Notes: generated by a model from the letters alone, not told the origin. A DNA stretch of 64,000 nucleotides from Methanococcus voltae PS (GCF_024807035.1 NZ_JANUCQ010000004.1:82366-146365); one strand, 5' to 3'; positions 29,794 to 40,183 are shown, counted from the stretch's first letter. A program made the numbers and translations.

Positions 29794-30339
29794 ATGAATT
29801 TAAATGAAAAATTAGCAAACCCTGCACCATTAGGTCTTATGGGCTTTGGAATGACGACTATACTTTTAAATCTTCACAATGCCGGTCTTTTTGAACTTGG
29901 TTCTATGATATTAACCATGGGTATATTTTACGGCGGACTTGCACAGGTTATCGCGGGAATCTTAGAATTTAAAAAAGGAAATACTTTTGGAACTACTGCT
30001 TTTACGTCATATGGTATGTTTTGGCTTTCGTTAATAGGTTTAATACTATTACCAACATTAGGATTAGGACAAGCTCCTGAAAACATTGCGATGGTATCCT
30101 ATTTAGGTATTTGGGGCTTATTCACATTAGGAATGTTTTTAATAACATTAAAAGGAAGTAACAAACAGTTACAGTTGATTTTTGGAACTTTGGCGCTTTT
30201 ATTCTTCTTATTAGCACTTGGCGACTACACAGGGAGCGCTATGATAAAAACTTTAGCAGGATATGAAGGTATATTCTGTGGTATGACTGCAATAGGCTCT
30301 GCATTATATCAGGTAAAAGAAAGTGTTGTAAACCCTTAA
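29794..30339 (+). CDS. Acetate uptake permease (GPR1/FUN34/SatP family)
   Basis: Membrane permease for acetate, 181 residues with six hydrophobic segments. The family signature [25 protein letters not shown] sequence begins at residue 9, and [20 protein letters not shown] near 50 is also diagnostic. TGGAGGTAAGAAT precedes the ATG, a strong site. The gene is monocistronic with a palindrome over its likely transcription start. Acetate import fits a methanogen needing acetate as a carbon source. Confidence 0.9.
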   Translation: MNLNEKLANPAPLGLMGFGMTTILLNLHNAGLFELGSMILTMGIFYGGLAQVIAGILEFKKGNTFGTTAFTSYGMFWLSLIGLILLPTLGLGQAPENIAMVSYLGIWGLFTLGMFLITLKGSNKQLQLIFGTLALLFFLLALGDYTGSAMIKTLAGYEGIFCGMTAIGSALYQVKESVVNP

Positions 30340-30487
30340 ACTTCTTAAAATCTTTAAAAATAACATTATAATCTTTTTAAATTTAAATAACTATTAAAAA
30401 ACTATTAAAAAATAAGAATATTTTATTTTTATTTTTATTTTTATATTATATTTTATTATTTTTTCATAATAATATTAATTATAGATA

Positions 30488-30910
30488 TTATTCGTTTAAA
30501 TATCTGTCAAGTATTCCCTTTAACATTTTAGCGTGTCTTGCTTCGTCTCTTGAACTTTCTTCAAAGAAATCATGTACGTGCTCTAAATTATGGCTTTCTG
30601 CCATATCTGCTGCAGCTTTTTTCTCTTTGTTAGCCATCATTTCGCCTTTGTACATCATTTCAATGTTTTCTTTTAATGTTGGCTTAATTACTTCGTTCAT
30701 TTCAGCAAATTTTGAAGCGTGTTCTGCTTCTTCCCATGCCATTGTTTTTAAAACTTCTGCGATTTCTGGGTAACCTTCTCTCTGAGCTTGTCTTGCCATA
30801 GCTAAATACATACCTACTTCTGCACATTCTCCTTTAAAGTTAGCCATTACCTCTTTTTCCATAGGGGTGTCTTTTGAAACTCCGATTTTGTGTTCGTTCA
30901 CTAATTCCAT
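30488..30910 (-). CDS. Rubrerythrin-like ferritin-fold diiron protein
   Basis: Cytoplasmic four-helix-bundle protein of 140 residues with the diiron ligand pattern of rubrerythrins: Glu in [17 protein letters not shown] in [10 protein letters not shown], and DEARH in [10 protein letters not shown]. It lacks the C-terminal rubredoxin domain of classical rubrerythrins, so it would need an external electron donor if it is a peroxidase. GGTGATTTC precedes the ATG. A minus-strand TATA-like AGTATATATAG lies near 30950-30960. An inverted repeat and a direct repeat lie just upstream of it (listed separately), suggesting controlled expression under oxidative or iron stress. Confidence 0.85.
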   Translation of the reverse strand: MELVNEHKIGVSKDTPMEKEVMANFKGECAEVGMYLAMARQAQREGYPEIAEVLKTMAWEEAEHASKFAEMNEVIKPTLKENIEMMYKGEMMANKEKKAAADMAESHNLEHVHDFFEESSRDEARHAKMLKGILDRYLNE

Positions 30911-30962
30911 GAAATCACCGTTTTATTTTTAAGCTACCTTTATATTTTAAACTATATATACT

Positions 30963-31003
30963 ATTCGGATTGATTTAAGACGTAAAAATCAATATATCCG
31001 AAT
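30963..31003. promoter_or_regulatory. Inverted repeat upstream of the rubrerythrin-like gene
   Basis: Arms ATTCGGA (30963-30969) and TCCGAAT (30997-31003) are perfect. Inner arms TTGATT (30970-30975) and AATCAA (30987-30992) continue the symmetry with a 4-bp TATA bulge on one side. It lies immediately upstream of the presumed TATA box of the minus-strand gene, a usual location for an activator site in archaea. Confidence 0.45.
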
Positions 31004-31030
31004 TTAAGGAGTTAATTTAAAATTTTAAGG

Positions 31031-31060
31031 GTATTTCGTACGATAGATACGTATTTCGTA
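31031..31060. promoter_or_regulatory. Direct repeat of GTATTTCGTA, 20-bp spacing
   Basis: GTATTTCGTA occurs at 31031-31040 and 31051-31060, start-to-start distance 20 bp (about two helical turns), with CGATAGATAC between. It is about 125-150 bp upstream of the rubrerythrin-like start codon and beyond the inverted repeat at 30963-31003. It is a candidate second binding region of the same promoter. Confidence 0.4.
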
Positions 31061-31146
31061 TTACTATAAAACTTTATAAAAAATTAAAAAAAGTATATTT
31101 AAATTATTTTTATTTTATTATTTTAGTATTATTATTATTTTATTAT

Positions 31147-31965
<819 letters not shown>

Positions 31966-32209
31966 TTATTATTTTTATTTAATTTTGAGTATTTTGAGTT
32001 TTGTTTTTTTAAAAAACTGTTTTTTATTATATTTTGTACTATATTTTGACACTAAAACAGTATAATAAAATACGTCATAATATATAAAGGTTATGCAATT
32101 TATCATTATTAATCATTATAATTAATTATTAATCATGACAAATATGAACAAATTAAAAAAAAAGAAAAAAGAAAAAGAAGAATAATTTTTAATGTTTAAC
32201 ATATTTTAT

Positions 32210-32536
32210 TTACTGCACTTTATAATTATAGTTTAATTTTACCCTCAACAATCTACCAAAAAATAGACCCAGTGTAAAAAGCCCGATTCCTGCTATTGAA
32301 AATATTACGCTATACAACACGAAATTATGGAACAAATTCAGTGCTAAAACTATATTAAACGATGTTATAGCATTTAACACGTCAATAGATTGTATGGAAA
32401 CCTGTAATATTATAATAACAACTGCTATATTTAACGTATATTTAAAAATATCGTCAAATAAATAGCCCGATAAGGTACCCAGTAGGAGTAAACTTGGAAA
32501 TACGAGATATTGTAATATCGTATATTCAAATATCAT
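32210..32536 (-). CDS. Small membrane protein of unknown function
   Basis: I do not recognise this 108-residue protein. It has three to four hydrophobic segments (starting ILQYLVFPSLLLLGTLSGYL, then ALNIAVVIIILQVSIQ-like and FVLYSVIFSIAGIGLFTLGL) and a short basic C-terminal tail (RLLRVKLNYNYKVQ). Start 32536 is chosen because GGGGATTTTT directly precedes it; an ATG 12 nt upstream lies inside that site. It is separated from thi4 by 259 nt and has a 1.1 kb non-coding region on its upstream side. Confidence 0.6.
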   Translation of the reverse strand: MIFEYTILQYLVFPSLLLLGTLSGYLFDDIFKYTLNIAVVIIILQVSIQSIDVLNAITSFNIVLALNLFHNFVLYSVIFSIAGIGLFTLGLFFGRLLRVKLNYNYKVQ

Positions 32537-33666
32537 AAAAATCCCCATTATTTTAATGAGTTTTTAACGATAATTCTATGACATAATAGGAAATTAAAAA
32601 TTAATAAAATAGAATAATAATTAGTTATTGATTTAATATTGATTTAATAGCCTTAATTACTTATTTTATTTATTTTATTTATTTTTTTATTTAACCTAGT
32701 GTTTGACCCTAAATTTTAAATTGGTGTTATTTATTTGATATTATAAACATACTGGATAGTTAAAGATGCATACTTAACTAAAATTTAGCTAAAAATATCA
32801 ATCTTCCTCTTCACACCTCTTCAATATATTGTATATCGTATAATATATATAATATTTTGTAAAAAACTATAAAAATACACTATTTTTTAATTTAAAACCT
32901 CGTCATTTACTTAAAACTTATTAAAAGACCATAATACCATTTAATTGAATTTTACTGTTTAATATAATTTAATTGTACAATATATTGATATTTGTAATGC
33001 CATTTCTAATTTTATTATAATGCTATTTTTGATATGAAGATTTTAAGAGATTTAAATTCAATTTTAAAGTATAATTATATTTAAAAATCCAAATCTTCAA
33101 TTCTAATATATATAATTTTCTTCTTAATTTAAATGCAAAGAAATATCATTATTAAAAAGAGATAAGGTAATCATATTAATTTACATACATTATATAATGT
33201 CAACATATTAAGTAATATTAGTTAACACAAATATCCGTTAAAATTGATAATAATGTCAAATAAACCGGCATGGGACATAATAAGTTTGAAAAATATCTTG
33301 TTTACTGATTAGATACCACAGGGCTAAATAATTAGGTAAATAATCGTTATTAAGATTTTTAAATTTATTAAAATGTTGCATAACGTGTTATATTCAATAA
33401 TGTCAATATATTGTCATATTATATTGAAATTATTAGTATTGTACTTTATAGAATATGAATAAATAGGAATAAATAGGAATAAATAAGATGTCAAAATACA
33501 TGTATAACCAAATAAAAGCTAAATAAAAGCTAAATTACAGTTGATGGCCTATAGTCTTAGTATATAGAGTTATTTTGTAATTCTGTAATTAAATAATTAA
33601 ATAAATTGTAAATTATTAAAATAGCATAGGGTAAAACAGTATTACTCAATGAACTATGGTGTTTAT
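32537..33666. other. 1.13-kb non-coding region upstream of the fmd operon
   Basis: I found no ORF with a ribosome binding site. The 10-bp palindrome CAATATATTG occurs three times (32822-32831, 32978-32987, 33404-33413). The 10-mer ATAATGTCAA also occurs three times (33194-33203, 33250-33259, 33397-33406), its last copy overlapping the third palindrome. This spacing suggests an extended regulatory region for the fmd operon. A short GC-richer patch (ACCGGCATGGGACA, near 33264-33277) did not fold into anything I recognise. Confidence 0.5.
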
Positions 33667-34287
33667 ATGAACAAAAATGCAAAAGCAGTAAAAATTGAAG
33701 ACTTACCAGAAATGAAAATTGTTTTAGAAAATATCGCTGACGATGAATATATAGAACAAATAAGAAAAGTATTCGATTTTCACGGGCATATATCAACTGG
33801 AGCGTTTATCGGTCTTCAAATGTACAGAATCGCTAAAAGAGAAATGAAACTTGAAGATGGAGAAACCGTATACGTAATGTGTGAGTGCAAAAATTGTATG
33901 CCTGACCCATTCCAAATTTTAGCAGGCGCTACTATTGGTAACAACAAGTTAAAAATATACAATATTGGCAAAATGGCAAGTACATTTAACAAATTTGGAA
34001 CAGTTGGCGACAATGTTAAAGGTTTAAGAATAATATTAGACGCAAACAAAATGCAGGACTACCCTAAATTATACAACTGGTATATGAACATTGAAAAAGT
34101 TCCACATACGGACGCTATTTTCGATTTAATTAAAGCAGGAGATTCCGTTTATTCATGGGAGTATGTGGATGTTGAAGTACCTCCAAAAAATAAAAAGGAT
34201 GTAAAACTCTGCGAAGTATGTAAAGAATCATATATTAGCTACGATGGTAGTCCAATTTGTGAAACATGCGCTAAAAAGAAAAACTAA
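33667..34287 (+). CDS. fmdE: FmdE, formylmethanofuran dehydrogenase operon protein, without the usual Cys
   Basis: FmdE-family protein encoded first in the formylmethanofuran dehydrogenase operon; its role in the enzyme or its metal supply is not settled. The signature begins as usual (FDFHGHISTGAFIGLQMYRI near residue 38), but the Cys-Pro after HGH is replaced by Ser-Thr. In place of NACGVDAIQ it has CKNCMPDPFQILAGATIGNN. The C-terminus has a zinc-ribbon-like CEVCKESY and CETCAKK. Start 33667 follows GGTGTTTAT; an ATG at 33649 is in frame but has no site. fmdA follows after 175 nt. Confidence 0.85.
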   Translation: MNKNAKAVKIEDLPEMKIVLENIADDEYIEQIRKVFDFHGHISTGAFIGLQMYRIAKREMKLEDGETVYVMCECKNCMPDPFQILAGATIGNNKLKIYNIGKMASTFNKFGTVGDNVKGLRIILDANKMQDYPKLYNWYMNIEKVPHTDAIFDLIKAGDSVYSWEYVDVEVPPKNKKDVKLCEVCKESYISYDGSPICETCAKKKN

Positions 34288-34462
34288 TTAATTAACTAAG
34301 TAATTAACATATAATTAACCAATAGGCAATAATTAACAATTAATCGATAAATAATTGGTTAATAATTGGTTAATTTCAATAATTATCGTAAATAACAAAT
34401 TGATAACCCTAATATTAATCATATATTAATGATATCTAAAATTCAATTTAGATGGTGGTACA

Positions 34463-36208
34463 ATGACCAAAATGATTATTAAAGGAGGTCATGTTTACGA
34501 CCCACTTAATGGTGTGGACGGAGAGGTAATGGACATCTACATCAAAGATGGCAAGATTGTCGAAAGCCTTTCGAGTGACGAAATAAAGGAAGCAAAAGTA
34601 TTAGACGCAAAAAATAAGGTTGTAATGGCTGGTGGTGTTGATGCACACACTCACATTGCAGGACCTAAAGTAACCGTTGGTAGGGTAATGTTCCCAGAAG
34701 ACCACTACAAGTGCGTAAGACCAAAAACACACAATACACATTGTGGAACTGGTGAAATCGTACCTTCTACTTACATGCAAGGTTACAAATATGCAACTAT
34801 GGGTTACACAACTACCTTTGAGGCAGCTGTTCCGCCTATGATTGCAAGACACACACACGAAGAGTTAAAAGCACTCCCTATTCTCGATAAAGCTGGTTAC
34901 TTACTTTTAGGTAACAACTGGTTTGTTATGAAATACTTAAGAGAAGGAGACATCGAAAAAGCTGCATCATACGTTGCTTGGGCTTTAGATGCTACAAAAA
35001 CTTACGGTATTAAGTGTGTTAACCCAGCAGGTGTTGAAAACTGGGCTTGGGGTAAAAACGTAAACTCTTTAGATGAGAAAAACATCCACTTTGACGTTTC
35101 AGCAAGACAAATTGTTGACGGATTGGCTCAAATTAACGAAATGTTAGGTCTTCCAATGTCAATTCACTTGCACGCTAACAACCTTGGTCACCCTGGAAAC
35201 TGGGAAATTACCAAGGAAACAATGGATGTAACCAAAAACATCAAAGTTAACGTAAAAGATAACATCTACAACGAAGTTAAAACAAAATTCGACAGTAGAA
35301 GAAAACAATCTGTTTATATGACTCACGTTCAGTTCCACTCATTCGGTGGTACAAGCTGGAAAGACTTTGAATCAAAAGCAGATGACGTTTCAAAACACAT
35401 AAACAAGTCAGACCACGTTGTTATTGACAGTGGTTGCGTTCCATTCGGTAAAGCTATTTGTATGACTGGAGACGGTCCAGGTTTATACGATATCGCTACA
35501 ATGAACGGACAAAAATGGACAAACTGTGACGTTGAGTTAGAATGTGGTTCAGGTATCGTTCCATTCAACTACAGTATGAAAAACAAAGTACACAGCGTTC
35601 AATGGGCAATTGGACTTGAATTATTGTTATTAGTTGACCCAGCGAAAGCAATCTTAACAACAGATAACCCTAACGCAGGACCATTCACCAAGTATCCAAA
35701 AATCATGAAATGGTTACTCTCTAGCAAAGCAAGAGAAGATACTATGAAAGAATGCCACAAATGGGCTGGTGAAAGAAGTACACTTCCAAATATTGACAAA
35801 GAGTTAAGCCTCTACGAATTAGCACAAATTACAAGGTCAACCCCTGCAATTGCTATTGGTATGGGATACAGAAAAGGTCACTTAGGAGCAGGTGCTGACG
35901 CAGATGTTACAATCTACGATATTACACCAGATTACAACTCTAACGACTACGAAATGCTCGAAAAAGTATTTACCACAACCGCTTACACAATCAAAGACGG
36001 TCAAATTGTTTCAAAAGGAAACGAAATTGTTGAAACACCAAGTGGTAGGTCATTCTTCGCAAATGTACAGATGAAAGAAGAAATCCAAAAACCAGTTCTG
36101 GACGATGTTAAGGACTTCTTTAAATACTATACCGTTGGATTCAACAACTATTCAACTCCAGATGAGTATTTAACAAGACCTACACCTATGGATATCGACT
36201 TAAAATAA
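34463..36208 (+). CDS. fmdA: Formylmethanofuran dehydrogenase subunit A
   Basis: Amidohydrolase-type subunit that condenses formate with methanofuran inside the formylmethanofuran dehydrogenase complex, the first step of methanogenesis from CO2. It is 581 residues, the usual size. Binuclear zinc-site residues are visible: DAHTHIAGPKV (HxH) near residue 60, the Lys-containing segment GIKCVNPAGVENWAWGKN near 183, His residues in SIHLHANNLGHPG near 233, and the Asp in LTTDNPNAGPFT near 396. GGTGGTACA precedes the ATG. The fused subunit fmdC follows. Codon choice is richer in C-ending codons than in neighbouring non-metabolic genes, as expected for a highly expressed enzyme. Confidence 0.95.
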   Translation: MTKMIIKGGHVYDPLNGVDGEVMDIYIKDGKIVESLSSDEIKEAKVLDAKNKVVMAGGVDAHTHIAGPKVTVGRVMFPEDHYKCVRPKTHNTHCGTGEIVPSTYMQGYKYATMGYTTTFEAAVPPMIARHTHEELKALPILDKAGYLLLGNNWFVMKYLREGDIEKAASYVAWALDATKTYGIKCVNPAGVENWAWGKNVNSLDEKNIHFDVSARQIVDGLAQINEMLGLPMSIHLHANNLGHPGNWEITKETMDVTKNIKVNVKDNIYNEVKTKFDSRRKQSVYMTHVQFHSFGGTSWKDFESKADDVSKHINKSDHVVIDSGCVPFGKAICMTGDGPGLYDIATMNGQKWTNCDVELECGSGIVPFNYSMKNKVHSVQWAIGLELLLLVDPAKAILTTDNPNAGPFTKYPKIMKWLLSSKAREDTMKECHKWAGERSTLPNIDKELSLYELAQITRSTPAIAIGMGYRKGHLGAGADADVTIYDITPDYNSNDYEMLEKVFTTTAYTIKDGQIVSKGNEIVETPSGRSFFANVQMKEEIQKPVLDDVKDFFKYYTVGFNNYSTPDEYLTRPTPMDIDLK

Positions 36209-36392
36209 TTTAATTTAATTTAATTTAATTATTTGTGTATTGAAGAAAAATTATAATATTATATTAAAAAATATTATGATTATATTTCTAAATACGGCTA
36301 TAACTTACTAAATTTAATAAATTAAACTAATAAATAAAAATAAATTACTTAATTTGCATTTATGGCAAGGTAATTGCAAGTACGGTGAAACA

Positions 36393-37670
36393 ATGGGAGA
36401 AATTATATTAACTCCAAAATATGATGATAAATTTCCTGTTGAATGTGACATGATTACCCCTGATAACTTCTTTGGTAAATCAGAAGAAGAAATCAAAGAA
36501 ATAAAACTTTGGAAAAGCTCTGTACAATACCCATTGTCAGAATTCTTCGACGTAAAGGGCGATGGTCAAGGTGCACAATCAGCATCAGACATTCACATCA
36601 TAATTGATGGAACAGTACCAAAAATGAAATTAATCGGTTATGCAATGACCACCGGTAAAATTACAGTTAATGGAGATGTAAACTACCACATTGGCTGTGA
36701 AATGAAAGGTGGAGAAATTGAAGTAAACGGTAACGCAGGCTCATGGGCTGGTAGAGAAATGGAAGGCGGAAACATTTTAATCCACGGTAACGCAGGCGAC
36801 CACATCGGTGGCAGTTACAGAGGTAAATGGGACGGTATGCTTGGCGGTAGAATTGTTATCGACGGTAACGCAGGTAGTAGCGTTGGTGACGGCTTAGTTA
36901 AAGGTACCATCATTGTAAAAGGAAATGTTGAAGCTTTCTGCGGTATAAGACAAACTGGTGGTTTAATATACGTTGGTGGAAACGTTTTAAGAACCGTCGG
37001 CGTAGAAATGAAAAAAGGTACAATTATCGTAGAAGGTAAAATTGAACACTTTTCACCAGGATTCTTCGAACAAAACTTGTTAACAAGTAACGAAGTTCCA
37101 AGTGAATTATATGAAGAAATCTTACCTTACGGGGCTAACCTTTATTCAAAAAGCTATGTTGAATACAAAGGAGACCACGCATTCTATAATAAACCTAAAG
37201 GAAAAATGTACATCTCTGCAAATAACAACGAGTACCTATTAAGCTGTGAAGGTTCAGTTGATAGACCTATCGAGTTTAAAGGAGAAGCTTTAAAAGTTAT
37301 CTTGAATACAGGAAGTACAATTGAACAAGGTAGAATTATTAAAGGTGGGGATAAATACAGCCCAGAATATAAAGACGTATGTGCTGTATGCCATATTCAC
37401 CCAGATGACTATCAATTGTTGGGCAAGCCTGAAAAAGTTAAAGTTTCAAGCCCTGACGGAAATAGAACAGTTGTAGTAAGAGCAGAAATGAAAGATAACG
37501 TTCAAAGAAGAAATATTTTCATACCAAGAAGTGTTTGGGCGAACGTTATTGTTGATGCTCAGTCTGTTAACTCAGGAGCTCCAATCTACAAAGGTGGCGA
37601 AGTTTACGTACAACCTAGTGATGATGAAATTTTAGAAGCACCATACATCATTGAACAACAATACAAATAA
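36393..37670 (+). CDS. fmdC: Formylmethanofuran dehydrogenase subunit C fused to subunit D
   Basis: Structural subunit of formylmethanofuran dehydrogenase. Residues 1-270 are the FwdC domain, a right-handed beta-helix with repeated G-x-x-x-G-x-A-G turns (VNGNAGSWAGREMEGG, IHGNAGDHIGG, IDGNAGSSVGDGL) also found in glutamate synthase. Residues from about 285 are a molybdopterin-dinucleotide-binding domain as in FwdD (ILNTGSTIEQGRIIKGG, CHIHPDDYQLLG, IPRSVWANVIVDA). Separate fwdC and fwdD genes are usual in tungsten-type operons, while the fused form is known from molybdenum-type fmdC. Start 36393 is chosen because GGTGAAACA precedes it; an ATG 39 nt upstream has no site. Confidence 0.92.
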   Translation: MGEIILTPKYDDKFPVECDMITPDNFFGKSEEEIKEIKLWKSSVQYPLSEFFDVKGDGQGAQSASDIHIIIDGTVPKMKLIGYAMTTGKITVNGDVNYHIGCEMKGGEIEVNGNAGSWAGREMEGGNILIHGNAGDHIGGSYRGKWDGMLGGRIVIDGNAGSSVGDGLVKGTIIVKGNVEAFCGIRQTGGLIYVGGNVLRTVGVEMKKGTIIVEGKIEHFSPGFFEQNLLTSNEVPSELYEEILPYGANLYSKSYVEYKGDHAFYNKPKGKMYISANNNEYLLSCEGSVDRPIEFKGEALKVILNTGSTIEQGRIIKGGDKYSPEYKDVCAVCHIHPDDYQLLGKPEKVKVSSPDGNRTVVVRAEMKDNVQRRNIFIPRSVWANVIVDAQSVNSGAPIYKGGEVYVQPSDDEILEAPYIIEQQYK

Positions 37671-37709
37671 AATAATTAAATAGATAGATGCTAAATCTTA
37701 GGTGAAATA

Positions 37710-39050
37710 ATGGCTGAAAAGATTTTTAAAGACATCATGTGCCCCGTATGTGGTGGTACTTGTGATGACATTGAAATCGTCTGGGATGAAGAGAATAGAA
37801 AAATTGAAGTAAGGAACGCTTGTAAAATGGGTGCAGCTAAATTTAACGAGATAGTTAGTCACCACAGGATTATGAGCCCTTTAATCGCAGACAAGGAAAA
37901 AGCAGAAAAAAGAGAAGCAGAATGGGACGAAGCATTGACCAAAGCTGCTGAAATATTAGCAAACGCTAAAAGACCTTTATTATTCATGGGAGCAGAAACC
38001 TCCTGTGAAGCAATGACTGTAGGATTACACATGGGAGAATACCTTGGCGGTATTGTAGACTCCAATTCCACAATATGACACGGCCCTTCCTTAATGGGAG
38101 TTCAAGAAGCTGGTAAACCTGGTTCAACAGCAGGGGAGACCAAGAACAGAGCCGACTTGATAATATATTGGGGAACCAATCCTATGGACTCAATGCCAAG
38201 ACATTTATCAAGGTATGCAGTATTCCCAAGAGGATACTTTACAGAAAAAGGTAGAAACGACAGAAAAGTTATTACTGTCGACCCAAGAAGGTCAGCTACC
38301 GCACAAGCATCTGACTTGCACGTTCAGTTGAAACCTAATTCCGATTACGAATTGTTCTCAGCTTTACTCGTAGCAGTTAGGGGAAAAAGACCACATAAAA
38401 GTATAGAACAGGTAACTGGTGTACCTGTTGATACAATTATGGAAATGGCAGCTATGATGAAAAAAGCTAAATTCGGTTCAATTTACGGCGGTTTAGGTCT
38501 AGCTTCATCATACGGTAAACACAGAAACATTGAATGTGTTATGACCTTAGTAAAAGAATTACAAAGATACACTAAATTTACCATTGGTTTAATCAGAGGA
38601 CACTGTAATGTTGCAGGATTTAACGTTCTTGCTTCGTACTTATACGGTTTCCCATTCGGTATCGACTTTTCAAGAGGATACCCTAGATATAACCCAGGGG
38701 AATTTACTACAAACGACTTGTTGAGAGAAAAAGAAGTTGATGCTGTACTTGTAATGTGTGCTGACTTAGGTGCCCACTTACCACAGGACTCATCAAAGTA
38801 TTTAAACAAAATACCAGTTGTATGTTTAGATATTGCTCCTTGTCCAACAACTTCAACAGCAAACGTTGTATTGCCTGGTGTTATCGATGCAATTGAATGT
38901 AACGGTACATTCTATAGATTCGATGAAATACCAATGCACTACAGACCATTTGCTGAATCTCCATTCCCATACACCAAAAGCAACGAAGACACTATGAAAC
39001 AATTGTTTGCTAAGGTAAAAGAGATTAAAGAAGGACAACCAAATCTATAA
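37710..39050 (+). CDS. fmdB: Formylmethanofuran dehydrogenase subunit B, selenoprotein (in-frame UGA)
   Basis: Catalytic molybdopterin subunit that reduces CO2 to formate with ferredoxin. Two adjacent open frames (37710-38075 and from 38079) are one gene interrupted only by TGA at 38076-38078. Codon 123 lies in NSTI-U-HGPSLMG, exactly where FwdB/FmdB proteins have the Cys or Sec that binds the metal, so it is read as selenocysteine. The full length, 446 residues, is normal. The N-terminal 4Fe-4S motif is CPVCGGTCDDIEI, and IYWGTNPMDS and ITVDPRRSATA follow. GGTGAAATA precedes the ATG, 39 nt after fmdC. I see no GC-rich SECIS hairpin in the 167 nt downstream. Confidence 0.93.
38076..38078 (+). 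other. Selenocysteine codon (TGA) in fmdB
   Basis: This in-frame TGA is the only interruption of fmdB and stands at the conserved metal-ligand position before HGPS. Methanococcus species are known to encode Sec at this position in this subunit. The frame continues 324 codons beyond it with full family similarity. Confidence 0.9.
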
Positions 39051-39217
39051 AAAAATAATTGATAAATTAAATTTCAATTATTTACTTAATTTTTATTTTT
39101 TTAGATTATTTTCAAAATAATATATCAATTTTAACAAATTATTTTAAAAATATTTAATATATAAAAAAAGTATTTTTATTAGCTTATATTTTATTATATC
39201 ATTACTATATTTTATTA

Positions 39218-40183
39218 TTATTTAAAAGTTGAATTTCCTTTTATTAATCCTTTAAAGAATCCATAGGAAATTAAACAATGGAATAGGAACAATAATATAG
39301 GTAAAGCTATGTATAAAGGTTCTCGAGTCTTAATTAATAATCTAATCGTATCAATTAATATGGCCATAATATAAATAAATATCAATAATCCTGTTATAAT
39401 TATGGATAATAGCATAAATAAAAATCCGAACGGAAACAGCCATAATATATTAAAATAACCCTTTCTAATCATTAAACCTTTTGCAGCTCCATAACTTATG
39501 GTTTGTTTTATGAATTTTTTTACACTCGAACGTGTATAATAAGAGCTAACTATATTTGGATTAGTATATAATTTAAAACCTTCTTTTATAAGATGTAAGT
39601 TAAATTCAAAGTCCTGACCAGTTATAAAATCAGTGTCAAACAAAATTTCACTTTCTTTTATCATTTTGGTGTCATACATACCATAAACTACAGTATTTGA
39701 GAAAAATCCTTCTTTTGCATACCAAAAGGAACTACCGCCCGATAAAGGTGTAGAGTAAATAACTTTTGCAATTTCAGCGCTCATATTTTCGGATATCTTG
39801 TTTATAATACCCCCAACACCCGCAAGTTTTGGTTCTTCTTTTTTTATTCTTTGATATGTCTCTATGTTATTTTTTAAAAAATCCTGTTCAGGATATGCAT
39901 GTGCCCCAAAAATTATAAAAAAATCCCCATTTGCGTTTTTAATTCCTTCGTTAAATGCGTAGACCTGCTTACGCTTTTCATTTGTATAAATCTTTATATT
40001 TTCAAAATTATGCTTTTTTTGTAACTCTTTAATTACGTCTAATGTTTTATCAGTACTTTTTCCATCAAAAATTAGTATTTCATAATTTTCTTTTGGATAA
40101 TCTTGATTAAACCAATTTTCGAGACATTTTGTAATATATTTTTCTTCATTGAACGTAGGAATTATTATTGAAATAAAATTCAT
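39218..40183 (-). CDS. Family 2 glycosyltransferase with C-terminal membrane segments
   Basis: GT-A fold glycosyltransferase of 321 residues. The N-terminus is IIIPTFNEEKYITKCLENW, then the nucleotide-binding ILIFDGKSTDKTLDVI. A DxD-like site is not obvious, but FGAHAYPEQDFL and TGQDFEFNLHLIKEGF match the acceptor-side motifs. Two or three hydrophobic segments occupy residues 245-310 and anchor it to the membrane. Archaeal N-glycosylation enzymes that extend dolichol-linked sugars have this form, so a role in glycosylating surface proteins is plausible. AAGGTAATACT precedes the ATG. It forms a pair with the gene at 40226 (42 nt apart). Confidence 0.8.
   Translation of the reverse strand: MNFISIIIPTFNEEKYITKCLENWFNQDYPKENYEILIFDGKSTDKTLDVIKELQKKHNFENIKIYTNEKRKQVYAFNEGIKNANGDFFIIFGAHAYPEQDFLKNNIETYQRIKKEEPKLAGVGGIINKISENMSAEIAKVIYSTPLSGGSSFWYAKEGFFSNTVVYGMYDTKMIKESEILFDTDFITGQDFEFNLHLIKEGFKLYTNPNIVSSYYTRSSVKKFIKQTISYGAAKGLMIRKGYFNILWLFPFGFLFMLLSIIITGLLIFIYIMAILIDTIRLLIKTREPLYIALPILLFLFHCLISYGFFKGLIKGNSTFK

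Noticed and set aside
38160..38185. Palindrome ATTGG-GGAA-CCAAT inside fmdB as a SECIS or operator
   Set aside because: It encodes the conserved YWGTNP motif, and the coding constraint explains it.
37710..39050. Two separate genes or a pseudogene in place of fmdB
   Set aside because: The only break is a single TGA at the known Cys/Sec position, both halves are full-length parts of one family, and there is no frameshift, so a selenoprotein is far more likely.
39051..39217. SECIS element for fmdB in the 3' region
   Set aside because: The region is nearly all A and T; I could not draw a hairpin with the short GC stem and GAA/A internal loop typical of archaeal SECIS.
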